DNA of 64,000 nucleotides from CALMAK01 sp964392265 (GTDB taxonomy: Bacteria > Patescibacteriota > Saccharimonadia > Saccharimonadales > Saccharimonadaceae): NCBI GenBank assembly GCA_964392265.1, contig CAYMOS010000001.1, positions 124,001 to 188,000 on the forward strand, written 5' to 3'. The translations under genes were made by a program, and so were the position numbers. Positions 1-8,705 of this stretch are shown piece after piece. The notes beneath the pieces are model-generated. The model had not been told where the DNA came from. It searched no databases and worked only from the letters and a program-made list of their open reading frames with translations. The stretch's first letter is position 1, and each line of letters starts with the position of its first letter.

Positions 1-339
1 GACCCTCTCTCCTACATGGCAACCGCATCAATTTTTGTACACCCTACCTATCATGAAGGCTTCAGCGTCGCACTCGTCGAGGCAGGAATGATGTCATTAC
101 CGATCATCGCCACCTCTGTTGGGGGTAATGTAGAAATTATTCAGCACAATAAAACAGGCTTACTTATTGAAGCAAAAAACACCGATGCGCTTACAGCTGC
201 AATGGAGAGATTAATTATTGATGAAAATCTTCGCTTAAGCATAGCCGCTAATGCTCGTAAGCAATATGTTACAAATTTCCAATTTGATTCTATTGTGAAG
301 TTAAGTTTTATCCCTCTCTATACAGGAGTATCGTCATGA
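1..339 (+). CDS. Glycosyltransferase, GT-B fold (3' part; start lies before the window)
   Basis: The reading frame is open from base 1, so only the C-terminal 112 codons are seen. They carry the nucleotide-sugar binding end of a GT4-type glycosyltransferase: an E-x7-E motif (EGFSVALVE) followed by a segment typical of the donor-binding Rossmann half (PIIATSVGGNVEII). The stop overlaps the start of the next glycosyltransferase by 4 nt (ATGA), so the two are translationally coupled in a surface-glycan operon. Donor and acceptor sugars cannot be told from the sequence. Confidence 0.85.
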   Translation, partial: DPLSYMATASIFVHPTYHEGFSVALVEAGMMSLPIIATSVGGNVEIIQHNKTGLLIEAKNTDALTAAMERLIIDENLRLSIAANARKQYVTNFQFDSIVKLSFIPLYTGVSS

Positions 340-1460
340 AAATTCGTATTGAGCTCTCACCCCTTGCGTCACAGCATCAGTCAGGGGTTGCGCAGTATAC
401 AAAACTATTAGTTGATGCTTTTTTGATGGATAAAACAGTAGACATATCTGGTTTTTATTTCAATTTTGGCAGTAGACAGCCAAAGCCGGAATTTAAGAGC
501 CCCATCAAGACTACTGATAACACGTACGTCCCTTTGCGCATCTACGCAAAGCTTCAAAGCTTCAATATTGCCCCACCTTTTGATATTCTGCTTCCGGCTG
601 TTGATCTTACAATTTTTCCTAATTTTGCTACCTGGCCAACTATAAAGTCAAAGTATTCTGCGACTGTCATTCATGACCTTACTTATCTGTATTTTCCAGA
701 GGTTGTCGAGGAGAGAAACCTTTCGCATCTTCAACGCGTCGTACCTCGTTCTATAAAAAGAGCAGATATTATCATTACTGTCTCCGAATCCGTGAAAGCC
801 GAGCTCGTAAAGGAGTTCGATCTCGAGCCCGATACGTGTATCGTCACACCAATCCCTCCTGATGCTGCATTTTTCAAGATACTCCCGCAAAAAAATATAA
901 CTTCAATAAAAAAGAAGTACGCTATCAACAAGGAATATATTTATTTCATAGGTAACCTTGAGCCACGTAAGAATCTCAGAACGCTCATTCAAGCCTACCG
1001 ACTCCTTCCACAAGAAATCAAAGATAAATATAGTCTCGTGCTTGCTGGTGGAAAGGGCTGGAAGACGGAAGAGACCAAAGCCGCTCTCAATGATGCGCTC
1101 GCGGCCGGTGAAGATATTAAGCATTTGGGATTCATTCCTCAGGAGGACAGCCCTGCCCTATACCAAGGAGCACGATTATTCGTGATGCCCTCATTATACG
1201 AGGGATTCGGTATGCCTATACTTGAAGCTATGGCCTGTGGTACCCCTGTCGTTGCATCAGATATTCCTGTGCTCAAGGAGGTCGGATCGACATATGCAAC
1301 CTATGCGGATCCTTCCAGCCCCCATTCTTTCAGGCAAGCTATTGAAACTGCGCTCAATTCTCGACGCCCCTCGGCTGAAACATTACGGCAAAACGTACAC
1401 CGATTTTCCTGGGAGAAAAATATTGAGAGCATCATTAACGCCACCCGTGCTCTTGGGTAA
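336..1460 (+). CDS. Glycosyltransferase family 1/4
   Basis: 374 aa GT-B glycosyltransferase, full length for the family. The N-terminal acceptor half (about 1-190) includes a TVIHDLTYLYFPE segment. The C-terminal donor half has the IGNLEPRKN loop and an E-x7-E motif (EGFGMPILEAMACGTPVVASD). It probably adds a sugar to a lipid-linked or surface glycan at the cytoplasmic face of the membrane. The start overlaps the stop of the upstream glycosyltransferase. The exact linkage made cannot be predicted. Confidence 0.88.
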   Translation: MKIRIELSPLASQHQSGVAQYTKLLVDAFLMDKTVDISGFYFNFGSRQPKPEFKSPIKTTDNTYVPLRIYAKLQSFNIAPPFDILLPAVDLTIFPNFATWPTIKSKYSATVIHDLTYLYFPEVVEERNLSHLQRVVPRSIKRADIIITVSESVKAELVKEFDLEPDTCIVTPIPPDAAFFKILPQKNITSIKKKYAINKEYIYFIGNLEPRKNLRTLIQAYRLLPQEIKDKYSLVLAGGKGWKTEETKAALNDALAAGEDIKHLGFIPQEDSPALYQGARLFVMPSLYEGFGMPILEAMACGTPVVASDIPVLKEVGSTYATYADPSSPHSFRQAIETALNSRRPSAETLRQNVHRFSWEKNIESIINATRALG

Positions 1461-1465
1461 TTTGC

Positions 1466-1479
1466 TATAATGCTATAAT
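1466..1479 (+). promoter_or_regulatory. Tandem -10 boxes upstream of sucCD
   Basis: Two perfect TATAAT hexamers (1466-1471 and 1474-1479) lie between the glycosyltransferase stop and sucC. No good -35 box is visible. Transcription from either gives a leader of about 80 nt. It contains a small CAAGCAG/CTGTTTG hairpin near 1497-1514 and a weak AGGGAAA ribosome site before the GTG at 1567. Confidence 0.55.
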
Positions 1480-1566
1480 AGATACACCAATTAAAACAAG
1501 CAGTTGCTGTTTGATGCAGTATTAGAACGAAATTATTTTTTAATGAAGTAGGGAAATCTAACTAGT

Positions 1567-2643
1567 GTGATACTTCTCGAATATGAAGCAAAATCAATAC
1601 TTAAAACGCGTACGGTGCCCATACCGACAGCAACGGTCGTAAGACGAGGTGAAGTGGTTCCTGATACTCCTTTGCCTATCGTAGTAAAGTCTCAAGTTCC
1701 GACGGGTGGTCGCGGTAAACAAGGGGGCATACGGATAGTCAATACGACCAGTGAGCTAAACAAGACAGTTGAAGCATTATTTAATCTTTCTATCGGCACC
1801 TATACGCCCCAGACGCTACTGCTCGAGGAAAAGCTCGATATTGATCGTGAGTTTTATCTTTCCTTGCTTATAGATGCAGCCTCTGCCGACATACTGATCG
1901 TCGCTCATCCTTCAGGTGGTATCGAGGTTGAAGAGAACAATCAGGACGATTTCTTGAAACTCCCATACGTTCCTGGTGAAGAAAATCGTATCGGTGAGTC
2001 ATTAGCAGAATTATTTGACCTCCCTGAGCAGGTATTTGTCTTTCAAGATATGGTGCGAAATCTAGGGCAGTGCTTCGTCAGAAATGATGCGACGTTGTTG
2101 GAGGTGAATCCGCTTATTCTCACGAAGAGCGGTGACCTCGTTGTCGCAGACTGCAAAATGACACTTGATGATGCCGCAGCATTTCGTCATCCGGAATGGA
2201 ATTTTGAACAGACATCCAAGGAGGTGAATTTTGTGTCACTCGACGAGGACGGCACTGTCGGCATTATCGCAAATGGTGCCGGTCTTGCCATGGCAACCGT
2301 CGATGCCGTCGCGGATGCTGGCATGCGTCCCGCAAACTTTCTTGATGTTGGCGGCGGTGCCAATACCGCTAGCGTACTGACCGCCTTTCGGCGCATCATG
2401 GAATACCGCAGTGTCAAAGCGATTGTGATTAATATTTTTGCTGGTATCACCCGCTGTGATGAGGTGGCGCGTGCCATTATTGAGGCCAAGGAGCAAATTG
2501 CCGATCTACCTCCACTATGTATTCGTTTGGCCGGCACAAACTACACAGAGGCAAAAGTACTGCTCGACGATGCTGAGATTAGCCTGTTGCCCACCCTGAA
2601 AGATTGTCTTGATACCGCCAAAAAGGAGGTGAGTCGTGGATAG
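1567..2643 (+). CDS. sucC: Succinyl-CoA synthetase (ADP-forming) beta subunit
   Basis: 358 aa ATP-grasp subunit that with SucD interconverts succinyl-CoA and succinate, with ATP formation. The N-terminus (ILLEYEAKSIL) matches the SucC LHEYQAK start, a glycine-rich VPTGGRGKQGG loop forms the ATP-grasp region, and the C-terminal half has the GLAMATVDAV and NIFAGITRCDEVA segments. The start is GTG at 1567, chosen because it gives the family N-terminus. It overlaps sucD by 8 nt. No other citric-acid-cycle gene is in the window, so the pathway role is unclear. A related acyl-CoA ligase (ADP-forming) is the alternative. Confidence 0.88.
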   Translation: MILLEYEAKSILKTRTVPIPTATVVRRGEVVPDTPLPIVVKSQVPTGGRGKQGGIRIVNTTSELNKTVEALFNLSIGTYTPQTLLLEEKLDIDREFYLSLLIDAASADILIVAHPSGGIEVEENNQDDFLKLPYVPGEENRIGESLAELFDLPEQVFVFQDMVRNLGQCFVRNDATLLEVNPLILTKSGDLVVADCKMTLDDAAAFRHPEWNFEQTSKEVNFVSLDEDGTVGIIANGAGLAMATVDAVADAGMRPANFLDVGGGANTASVLTAFRRIMEYRSVKAIVINIFAGITRCDEVARAIIEAKEQIADLPPLCIRLAGTNYTEAKVLLDDAEISLLPTLKDCLDTAKKEVSRG

Positions 2644-3493
2644 TAAACTCCTGGCTGGAAAAAATGTTATTGTCCAGGGAATTACTGGTTCGCAAGGTTC
2701 ATTCCATACGCGTGCCATGGTGGCCGCTGGTACAAACATTGTTGCAGGTACCTCGCCCAATAAGGCTGGCCAAGAATTTGAAGGCATCCCCGTGTACGGG
2801 ACGATTGCCGATATCCAAAAAGACATACATGTTGACGCCACCGTTATTTTTGTCCCGGCAGCATTTGCGAAAAACGCCGTTATGGAAGCGATTTCCGCGG
2901 ATATCCCACTGATTGTATGTATCACTGAGGGTGTGCCAATTCATGATATGTTGTATATAAAACAACAAATAGGGAAGTCCTCTTCTCGGATGATTGGCCC
3001 GAACAGCCCTGGTATTCTATTGCCTGGCGGCAATAAACTTGGCATTATCCCTGCCTCTATGGGACTGCCGGGGACTGTCGGCATTGTCAGTCGCAGCGGT
3101 ACCCTCACCTACGAGGCGATGGCGGGATTAACCGAACGAGGGATTGGCCAGAAATACGTTATCGGTATTGGCGGTGACCCGATTCGCGGGACAGGATTTA
3201 TTGACTGTCTGGAGCTATTCAATAACGATCCCGAAGTTGATCAGATTGTGATGATTGGCGAGATTGGCGGCACTGATGAACAGCAGGCAGCCAGGTATGT
3301 GAAAGAAAACGTCACAAAACCAGTATATGGATATATCGCAGGACATGCTGCCCCCGCCGGCGTTCAGCTAGGTCACGCCGGAGCAATCCTGGGCAGCGCA
3401 GACGAGTCGGCCGGGGCAAAAACTACCCTCATGCAAGATTGTGGCATCATTACCGCCACGAGTATTGTCGAACTTATTTCATTGGTAAAATAG
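2636..3493 (+). CDS. sucD: Succinyl-CoA synthetase (ADP-forming) alpha subunit
   Basis: 285 aa, normal length. The N-terminal CoA-binding Rossmann domain has VQGITGSQGSFHTRAM, followed by RMIGPNSPGILLPG and IGIVSRSGTLTYE-type segments. The catalytic histidine, which is phosphorylated during catalysis, is in LGHAGAILG near residue 245. GTG start at 2636, inside the end of sucC. Together the genes make a complete heterodimeric enzyme. Such an enzyme is unexpected in a reduced CPR genome. Confidence 0.88.
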   Translation: MDSKLLAGKNVIVQGITGSQGSFHTRAMVAAGTNIVAGTSPNKAGQEFEGIPVYGTIADIQKDIHVDATVIFVPAAFAKNAVMEAISADIPLIVCITEGVPIHDMLYIKQQIGKSSSRMIGPNSPGILLPGGNKLGIIPASMGLPGTVGIVSRSGTLTYEAMAGLTERGIGQKYVIGIGGDPIRGTGFIDCLELFNNDPEVDQIVMIGEIGGTDEQQAARYVKENVTKPVYGYIAGHAAPAGVQLGHAGAILGSADESAGAKTTLMQDCGIITATSIVELISLVK

Positions 3494-3538
3494 TGCTTGT
3501 TGATATGTGAATTCGCTGATATAATTAGCAGTGAAACA

Positions 3539-3573
3539 CCCCGCGTTGGACTCGTCCTCAGCGGGGCTTTCTT
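3539..3573 (+). terminator. Intrinsic terminator after sucD
   Basis: CCCCGC (3539-3544) pairs with GCGGGG (3561-3566) across a 16-nt loop, followed by CTTTCTT. It lies 45 nt after the sucD stop and just before the promoter of the NYN gene. Confidence 0.6.
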
Positions 3574-3574
3574 G

Positions 3575-3580
3575 TATAAT
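3575..3580 (+). promoter_or_regulatory. -10 box for a leaderless NYN-gene mRNA
   Basis: Perfect TATAAT ending 7 nt before the ATG at 3588, so the predicted +1 falls on or next to the start codon. There is no Shine-Dalgarno sequence in between. Confidence 0.6.
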
Positions 3581-3587
3581 GTTATCT

Positions 3588-4193
3588 ATGATCAATGTCT
3601 ACATAGATGGAGAAAACTTCCGCAAAAACCTCGCGCGGTCGCTAACTTCCTCTGGTCTGTTATCATCGGAACGACTTTTACTTGCCTACCCCATACGAAC
3701 ACTTATTGAAGATCTATTCGAATCAACAGATATTACGTTGAATTACTACGCCTCAAAGATTAAACTACCCGTCGGCTACACACCATCTGATGAAGTCTTA
3801 CAACAAGTGTCTGAAATTCGCGAATACTCTCGACATTGGGTTTCGTCTTTAGTGAATCAAAATATCTCCTACATAAAAGCAGGTAATCTCAAGGTTCGCT
3901 CGTCGAAAGTTTGTCGAAATTGCCATGCAACCCAGGATATCCTACAAGAAAAAGGTGTTGACGTAAGAATTGCGCTTGACATCCTTGAGTCTGCGTACGA
4001 GGGTAATTCAAACGATACATTGGTTATCGCTAGCTCTGACACGGATTTATGCCCCGTCGTTCATAAGATTCAGGCAAAGGGAATACGCGTCGTATATCTA
4101 TGCTTTGCCACGCACATAAATCGAGCTTTATCCGCCGTGTCCGATGAAACTGTTACAATATCAGAAGAGAAGTTAAGAAAGTACGCACCATAA
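3588..4193 (+). CDS. NYN/PIN-like nuclease domain protein
   Basis: 201 aa. It begins MINVYIDGENF, the first acidic motif of the NYN (LabA/DUF88) fold. Later acidic motifs are KGVDVRIALDIL and SSDTDLCPVVH, which would coordinate the metal. A CxxC pair (CRNCHA) near residue 110 may bind zinc. Start 3588 (MINVY) is preferred over 3579 because the family motif begins here. The likely role is RNA cleavage or turnover; the substrate is unknown. The stop lies 2 nt before the next ATG. Confidence 0.8.
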   Translation: MINVYIDGENFRKNLARSLTSSGLLSSERLLLAYPIRTLIEDLFESTDITLNYYASKIKLPVGYTPSDEVLQQVSEIREYSRHWVSSLVNQNISYIKAGNLKVRSSKVCRNCHATQDILQEKGVDVRIALDILESAYEGNSNDTLVIASSDTDLCPVVHKIQAKGIRVVYLCFATHINRALSAVSDETVTISEEKLRKYAP

Positions 4194-4195
4194 CC

Positions 4196-5158
4196 ATGAC
4201 AGCCCCCGGTAAAAAAATATCCATCCTTATCCCCGCCTATAACGAGCAAGAGGTGTTGCCTATTTTATTTGAACGCCTTGCCAGCCTGGCCGATAGTCAA
4301 AAGAATTATCAGTTTGAATTTCTTTTCGTCAACGATGGCAGTCGCGACGACACATTACCTATCATCCAACAGCAAGCTGCCAAGGACGAACGTGTCGCCT
4401 ATGTTAACCTTTCGCGCAATTTTGGCAAAGAAATCGCTATGATTGCCGGTCTTGATCATGTCTCCGGAGATGCGACAGTCATCATCGATGCCGATCTGCA
4501 AGACCCACCAGAACTCATCCCTGAGATGATCGCCCTCTGGGAACAAGGCTATGATGACGTCTATGCCAAACGAAAAAGTCGTGCCGGCGAGTCAATCATT
4601 AAACGCAAGACATCTGAGTGGTTTTATGCCATCCTACAAAAGTCGACCCACATCCCTATTCAAAAAGACACGGGGGATTTTCGCCTGCTTGATAGGCGCT
4701 GTGTTGAGGCTCTACGCCAATTCCGCGAATCCGGGCGCTATACCAAGGGGATGTTTAGTTGGATTGGCTATAAAAAAAAGGAATTACTGTACGACAGAGA
4801 TCCTCGTGCTGCCGGTACGACAAAGTGGAATTATCCTAAATTGATTAATTTTGCCATTGATGGTATCACTTCATTTACCACAGCACCACTTCGCCTTTCT
4901 AGCTATTTTGGTTTTGTCGTGTCATTTGGTGCGTTTATTTATATCATTTACCTACTAGTACGGCCTTTGTTTGGTGTATCGACAGGTGACGGTTACTCTT
5001 CGTTGATGGCTGTTATTTTGTTCCTTGGAGGCGTTCAATTGTTGTCATTAGGAGTTATCGGCGAATATATCGGGCGAATATTTAACGAAAGTAAGAGAAG
5101 GCCACTTTATTTTGTGGAGGAGTTTCATGAAAGCATTCATCAAAAAACACGAAAGTAA
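4196..5158 (+). CDS. Polyprenyl-phosphate glycosyltransferase, GT2 (GtrB/DPM1-like)
   Basis: 320 aa. The N-terminal GT-A domain starts with SILIPAYNEQEVL and has FLFVNDGSRDDT and the metal-binding DADLQDPPE motif. Two transmembrane segments lie at about 235-255 and 270-292. This is the GtrB/DPM1 layout: it transfers a sugar from a nucleotide donor to undecaprenyl phosphate. It overlaps the following gtrA-like gene by 32 nt, and the pair forms a classic GtrB-GtrA unit supplying a lipid-linked sugar for modification outside the membrane. Confidence 0.88.
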   Translation: MTAPGKKISILIPAYNEQEVLPILFERLASLADSQKNYQFEFLFVNDGSRDDTLPIIQQQAAKDERVAYVNLSRNFGKEIAMIAGLDHVSGDATVIIDADLQDPPELIPEMIALWEQGYDDVYAKRKSRAGESIIKRKTSEWFYAILQKSTHIPIQKDTGDFRLLDRRCVEALRQFRESGRYTKGMFSWIGYKKKELLYDRDPRAAGTTKWNYPKLINFAIDGITSFTTAPLRLSSYFGFVVSFGAFIYIIYLLVRPLFGVSTGDGYSSLMAVILFLGGVQLLSLGVIGEYIGRIFNESKRRPLYFVEEFHESIHQKTRK

Positions 5159-5531
5159 ACTGCGGTTTGCTATCGTTGGCGGTACCAACACGGCAATAGA
5201 TTTCGGAATTCTTTTTCTCCTTCATTCGGTTGGTGTAAATAAATACATTGCAAATATCATCTCGACCTCGATCGCCTTTATCTTTAGCTTTTTTGCCAAT
5301 CGTACATTTACTTTTAAATCAAAAGGAAGCGCTAAAAAGCAGTTTATCCCTTTCCTTGTTGTTACATTGGTTGGCCTGTGGGTCTTACAACCGGCAATTA
5401 TCTGGCTTGTGTCTGTTTTACTTCAGAATATGAACGAAACATTAGCACTCTTTATTGCCAAGCTCGTTGCCACGATTGCCTCGCTTGTTTGGAATTATCT
5501 ATTCTATAGTCGCGTTGTCTTTAAAGATTAA
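5127..5531 (+). CDS. GtrA-family flippase-like membrane protein
   Basis: 134 aa with four predicted membrane segments. It starts MKAFIKKHESKLRFAIVGGTNTAIDFGILF, the signature start of the GtrA family, which is thought to flip undecaprenyl-phosphate sugars made by GtrB. ATG 5127 is chosen over an upstream TTG because GGAGG (5116-5120) is well placed for it and the family N-terminus fits. Its stop overlaps the stop of the convergent cupin gene. Confidence 0.85.
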   Translation: MKAFIKKHESKLRFAIVGGTNTAIDFGILFLLHSVGVNKYIANIISTSIAFIFSFFANRTFTFKSKGSAKKQFIPFLVVTLVGLWVLQPAIIWLVSVLLQNMNETLALFIAKLVATIASLVWNYLFYSRVVFKD

Positions 5532-6073
5532 CGTGAATAATCATCATATAACCGAACAATGTCATCTTCGTTCGACGGCGCCGTCGAATCAACATGCTGC
5601 CATATTTCAGCTACCACCACGTAGCTACCTTCTATGCCATTGAGGCGATGACGTTCACTTTTCTCAAATTGCACCACATCACCCGCCTCAGCGACAATTG
5701 CCTCACCAGGTTTATCATCAAGGCTCTTATTATAACTACCGGTGGTCAAAAACCTCCAGCGTTCAGCACGGCGATGGTGGTATTGCCAACTGAGGCGCTG
5801 GCCAGGTGAAACAATAAGAATCTTCGGACTCAGTTCGGCGTTGTCCATACCAAGGCGTGCTTCTTCTGGGGATAATCCCGGGAAAAACTCATACACAAAA
5901 TCATCAGCTTGATCATTACGAATACGTACATAACTTCCCCATGGCTTCTCTGTATTAACTTCTACTACTTCATAGCCAGCATGCTCTAGTGATACAACCA
6001 CATCGGCAGTCAGTTGCTCTTTATCGTTAGGCAGTTCCGTCTGTAGATATTCATTCAAGTTAGTCTTCTTCAT
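5528..6073 (-). CDS. Type II phosphomannose isomerase-like cupin protein
   Basis: 181 aa. The C-terminal cupin half matches the mannose-6-phosphate isomerase type II family: KPWGSYVRI, SPGQRLSWQYHHRRAERWR, VVQFEKSERHRL and the terminal EDDIVRLYDDYSR. The conserved metal-binding His/Glu residues are in QYHHRRAE and RHRL. About 60 N-terminal residues are not family-typical. The likely role is interconversion of sugar phosphates feeding GDP-mannose for the neighbouring glycosyltransferases; this is an inference from family and context. It is divergent from the 6098 gene across a perfect palindrome. Confidence 0.75.
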   Translation of the reverse strand: MKKTNLNEYLQTELPNDKEQLTADVVVSLEHAGYEVVEVNTEKPWGSYVRIRNDQADDFVYEFFPGLSPEEARLGMDNAELSPKILIVSPGQRLSWQYHHRRAERWRFLTTGSYNKSLDDKPGEAIVAEAGDVVQFEKSERHRLNGIEGSYVVVAEIWQHVDSTAPSNEDDIVRLYDDYSR

Positions 6074-6097
6074 ACCTTCTAGTATACTAGAAGGTAT
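6072..6097. promoter_or_regulatory. Perfect 26-bp palindrome with two overlapping divergent -10 boxes
   Basis: Bases 6072-6097 are exactly self-complementary. The centre AGTATACT holds TATACT on both strands (6083-6088 plus, 6081-6086 minus). The minus ATG (6073) begins 7 nt and the plus ATG (6098) 9 nt after their -10 boxes. The whole intergenic region is therefore this one palindrome: a shared bidirectional promoter and possibly an operator. Confidence 0.7.
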
Positions 6098-7189
6098 ATG
6101 TCACACATTGCAATTGATGCCCGCTTCTTAAATTCTGGTACTGGTACGTATGGAGTAAAGTTGTTGAATTATTTACAACAAATAGATACGACAAATACCT
6201 ACTCAGTTATCGTTAAAGCTAAAGACGTTGATTACTGGCAGCCGACCAGCCCCAATTTTACCGTACACCCCGTCAACTTCCCTTATTATTCGTTCGCCGA
6301 ACAATTAGGTTTCAAGCGGTTTTTAGATGACCTAGCACCCAACCTTGTCCATTTTGCCATGCCGCAACAACCGATCTTATATAAGGGCCGACGCGTCACT
6401 ACTATGCACGACATGACACTCCTTAACACCTATAATAGCGACAAGAACTGGCTAATATTTCACGCCAAGCAATTAGTAGGTCGTTTTGTTTTTAAACGCG
6501 TTGCGCGAATGAGCGACCATATTATCGCCATTTCCGAGAATACCAAACGCGAATACCAAGCATTTACTCCGATCCCTGACGATAAGATATCAGTTATCTA
6601 TGAGGCCGGTGAATTCAATAAGGGCAAACTCGAGCCTTATGATGTACCGTTTAAGGATTTTATTATGTACGTCGGTCAGCAACCAGATTACAAAAACCTC
6701 CGTCGTCTTGCTGAGGCACACCAACTACTCCTGAAAAAGTATCCCGACCTTGGTCTCGTCTTCGTGGGTCGCATGAACGAAGACACCAAACGCAACAAAG
6801 CTCACTACGATAAATTAGGATATAAAAACATTCATTTCACCGGCTTTTTACCTGACGCACAACGAGATTGGCTATTTACCCAATGCAAGGCCTACGTATT
6901 TCCAAGCCTTATGGAAGGGTTTGGCCTCCCGCCCCTTGAGGCAATGATTCATAACACACCGGTAATTAGCAGTAACGCCTCATGTTTGCCAGAGATACTA
7001 GGAGATGCCGCCGAATATTTTAATCCCTTAGATATCGAAGATATGGCGGCCACTATTGAACGAGTAATAACAAATCCCAAACTACAGGCCACCCTCATAA
7101 AGCGTGGACAGCAACAGACTCGTAAATATTCGTGGGAAAAAATGGCTCGCGAAACGCACGATATCTACATGAAAGTACTTAAGAAATAG
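6098..7189 (+). CDS. Glycosyltransferase family 1/4
   Basis: 363 aa GT-B enzyme. The start MSHIAIDARFLNSGTGTYG is typical of mannosyl/glucosyl transferases of this family. The donor half has YVGQQPDYKNLRRLAEA and the E-x7-E motif (EGFGLPPLEAM). It is divergent from the sugar-isomerase cupin, so a mannose-type donor is plausible but unproven. The stop is 8 nt from the stop of the convergent khpB gene. Confidence 0.88.
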   Translation: MSHIAIDARFLNSGTGTYGVKLLNYLQQIDTTNTYSVIVKAKDVDYWQPTSPNFTVHPVNFPYYSFAEQLGFKRFLDDLAPNLVHFAMPQQPILYKGRRVTTMHDMTLLNTYNSDKNWLIFHAKQLVGRFVFKRVARMSDHIIAISENTKREYQAFTPIPDDKISVIYEAGEFNKGKLEPYDVPFKDFIMYVGQQPDYKNLRRLAEAHQLLLKKYPDLGLVFVGRMNEDTKRNKAHYDKLGYKNIHFTGFLPDAQRDWLFTQCKAYVFPSLMEGFGLPPLEAMIHNTPVISSNASCLPEILGDAAEYFNPLDIEDMAATIERVITNPKLQATLIKRGQQQTRKYSWEKMARETHDIYMKVLKK

Positions 7190-7197
7190 ACCTCATC

Positions 7198-7659
7198 CTA
7201 TGATGATGCTTGTGCAATAATGAGGCGCCGGTCACGTCCCTCACCTTCAGATACTGTGCGAATATCGCTATACTCACTGGCAACACCATGAACAATACGA
7301 CGGTCAGCTGCATTTAGGTTTAACACCTTAGAATCACCTGTCCGACGAACCTCTTCAATCCATTCTTCAGCTTGTTTAGCAAGTTTCTCTGATCGTTGTT
7401 TCTTATAGTCAGCAATGTCGACATTCACTTTCGTGAGTACCGCATCCTGATTACGTAACATCGTCGATATAAGATACTGGATACTACGGAGCGTCTCAGC
7501 ACCCCGACCAATCAAAATACTGTTAGATTCCGTCGAAGGAACCGACAGTTCAATATACTCATCACGTGAGGTCACTTCGACCGTCACATTAACTCCAAAG
7601 AAAGTAAGGATGTCTTCGAGATACTCTTTAGCGCGCTGGATGGATTCTTCTTGATTCAT
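7198..7659 (-). CDS. khpB: KhpB/Jag-like RNA-binding protein (KH + R3H)
   Basis: 153 aa. A KH domain (about 50-95) contains the IGRGAETLRSIQYL GxxG-like loop, then a basic helix, then an R3H domain (about 115-153) with LNLNAADRRIVHGVASEYSD and EGEGRDRRLII. The N-terminal Jag-N domain of Firmicutes homologues is absent; the length is typical of short forms. Known members bind RNA and affect cell elongation. It lies 12 nt after yidC, the conserved rpmH-rnpA-yidC-jag order. Confidence 0.88.
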   Translation of the reverse strand: MNQEESIQRAKEYLEDILTFFGVNVTVEVTSRDEYIELSVPSTESNSILIGRGAETLRSIQYLISTMLRNQDAVLTKVNVDIADYKKQRSEKLAKQAEEWIEEVRRTGDSKVLNLNAADRRIVHGVASEYSDIRTVSEGEGRDRRLIIAQASS

Positions 7660-7671
7660 AGTACTCTCCTC

Positions 7672-8655
7672 TTATTTGGATCGTTTTTTCGTATCACTAG
7701 CCACGATACGTGTCACGGTTGTCTCATTCTTTATTTTATCACGAGACGTATTGGGAGTGTTTTTGACAATCACCGCCTCTTTTGGAGCGGGTTTTTTATT
7801 CTTTTTCTGGGATGCTTTTTCCGCCTTGTCGGCAATCTCTTCCAATTCATCCTCATCCTTCTTAAGGATATAGTGCTGCTGAGCTGCAGCCACCATATTC
7901 GATACCGCATAGTATAGCGCCAAAGCTGCCGGTAGGTTAATCATGATAAAGAACATCATAATAGGAAGGAATTTCATCATTTTACGCATCATTGCCGCAT
8001 TCATCTCGGCCTGGTCAGGCTGCTTGCCCTCACCTGCCTCAGCCAGAATGTCACGCAATCGCTTATTCGAGTCACTTTGTGGCATCGTCTGTTTGCTGAG
8101 AATAAATTGCGTTCCGGCAGCGACAAGTGCCAACAGAACAAGAACGATATTTACCCCTCCAGAGCTAATGGCGTGTTGCGTCAGATCAATAAAGCCAAAC
8201 AGTTTTTCATTAAAGGTATCAGGATGGGTGATAAGTTGATTAATAACAGGGATATTCTCAAGGAAATCATAGGTATACTTACCAATGTCTTCACGGTGTA
8301 ATGTAAATATCTGGATCACCCGGTAAAGAGCAATAAAGATAGGTAGCTGAATGAGGAGAATACCAATTGAGCGGAAAGGGTTGACGCCATGCTTTTTATA
8401 TAGCTCAAGCATCTGCATACCCTCAAGCTGTTTATTCCCCTTTGCCTTCTTTTTGATACGCACCAGTTCTGGCTGCAACTTACGCATTGCCTTTACTTGA
8501 TGAAGTTGCTTCTTCACTAATGGCCACATAAGGAAACGGATAATGATCGTGACAAAAATTAATGCAATACCAAAATCAGCCCCTGGGACAATAGAGTAAA
8601 TCAACACCAACAGGTTAAAAATTGGCTGAACAACAATCGTATCAAAAAGACTCAC
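7672..8655 (-). CDS. yidC: Membrane protein insertase YidC/Oxa1
   Basis: 327 aa, no large periplasmic P1 domain, as in Gram-positive SpoIIIJ-type YidC. Five membrane segments are visible, with the conserved cytoplasmic helical hairpin after the second (MRKLQPELVRIKKKAKGNKQLEGM) and PIFIALYRVI. The C-terminus is a Lys-rich tail (about 285-327), common where YidC contacts the ribosome. GTG start at 8655. It inserts membrane proteins alone or with Sec. Confidence 0.92.
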   Translation of the reverse strand: MSLFDTIVVQPIFNLLVLIYSIVPGADFGIALIFVTIIIRFLMWPLVKKQLHQVKAMRKLQPELVRIKKKAKGNKQLEGMQMLELYKKHGVNPFRSIGILLIQLPIFIALYRVIQIFTLHREDIGKYTYDFLENIPVINQLITHPDTFNEKLFGFIDLTQHAISSGGVNIVLVLLALVAAGTQFILSKQTMPQSDSNKRLRDILAEAGEGKQPDQAEMNAAMMRKMMKFLPIMMFFIMINLPAALALYYAVSNMVAAAQQHYILKKDEDELEEIADKAEKASQKKNKKPAPKEAVIVKNTPNTSRDKIKNETTVTRIVASDTKKRSK

Positions 8656-8705
8656 TAGGCTACTCCACTAAAATAAATACTCTTCTTATTGTATCATTTC
8701 AGGGG

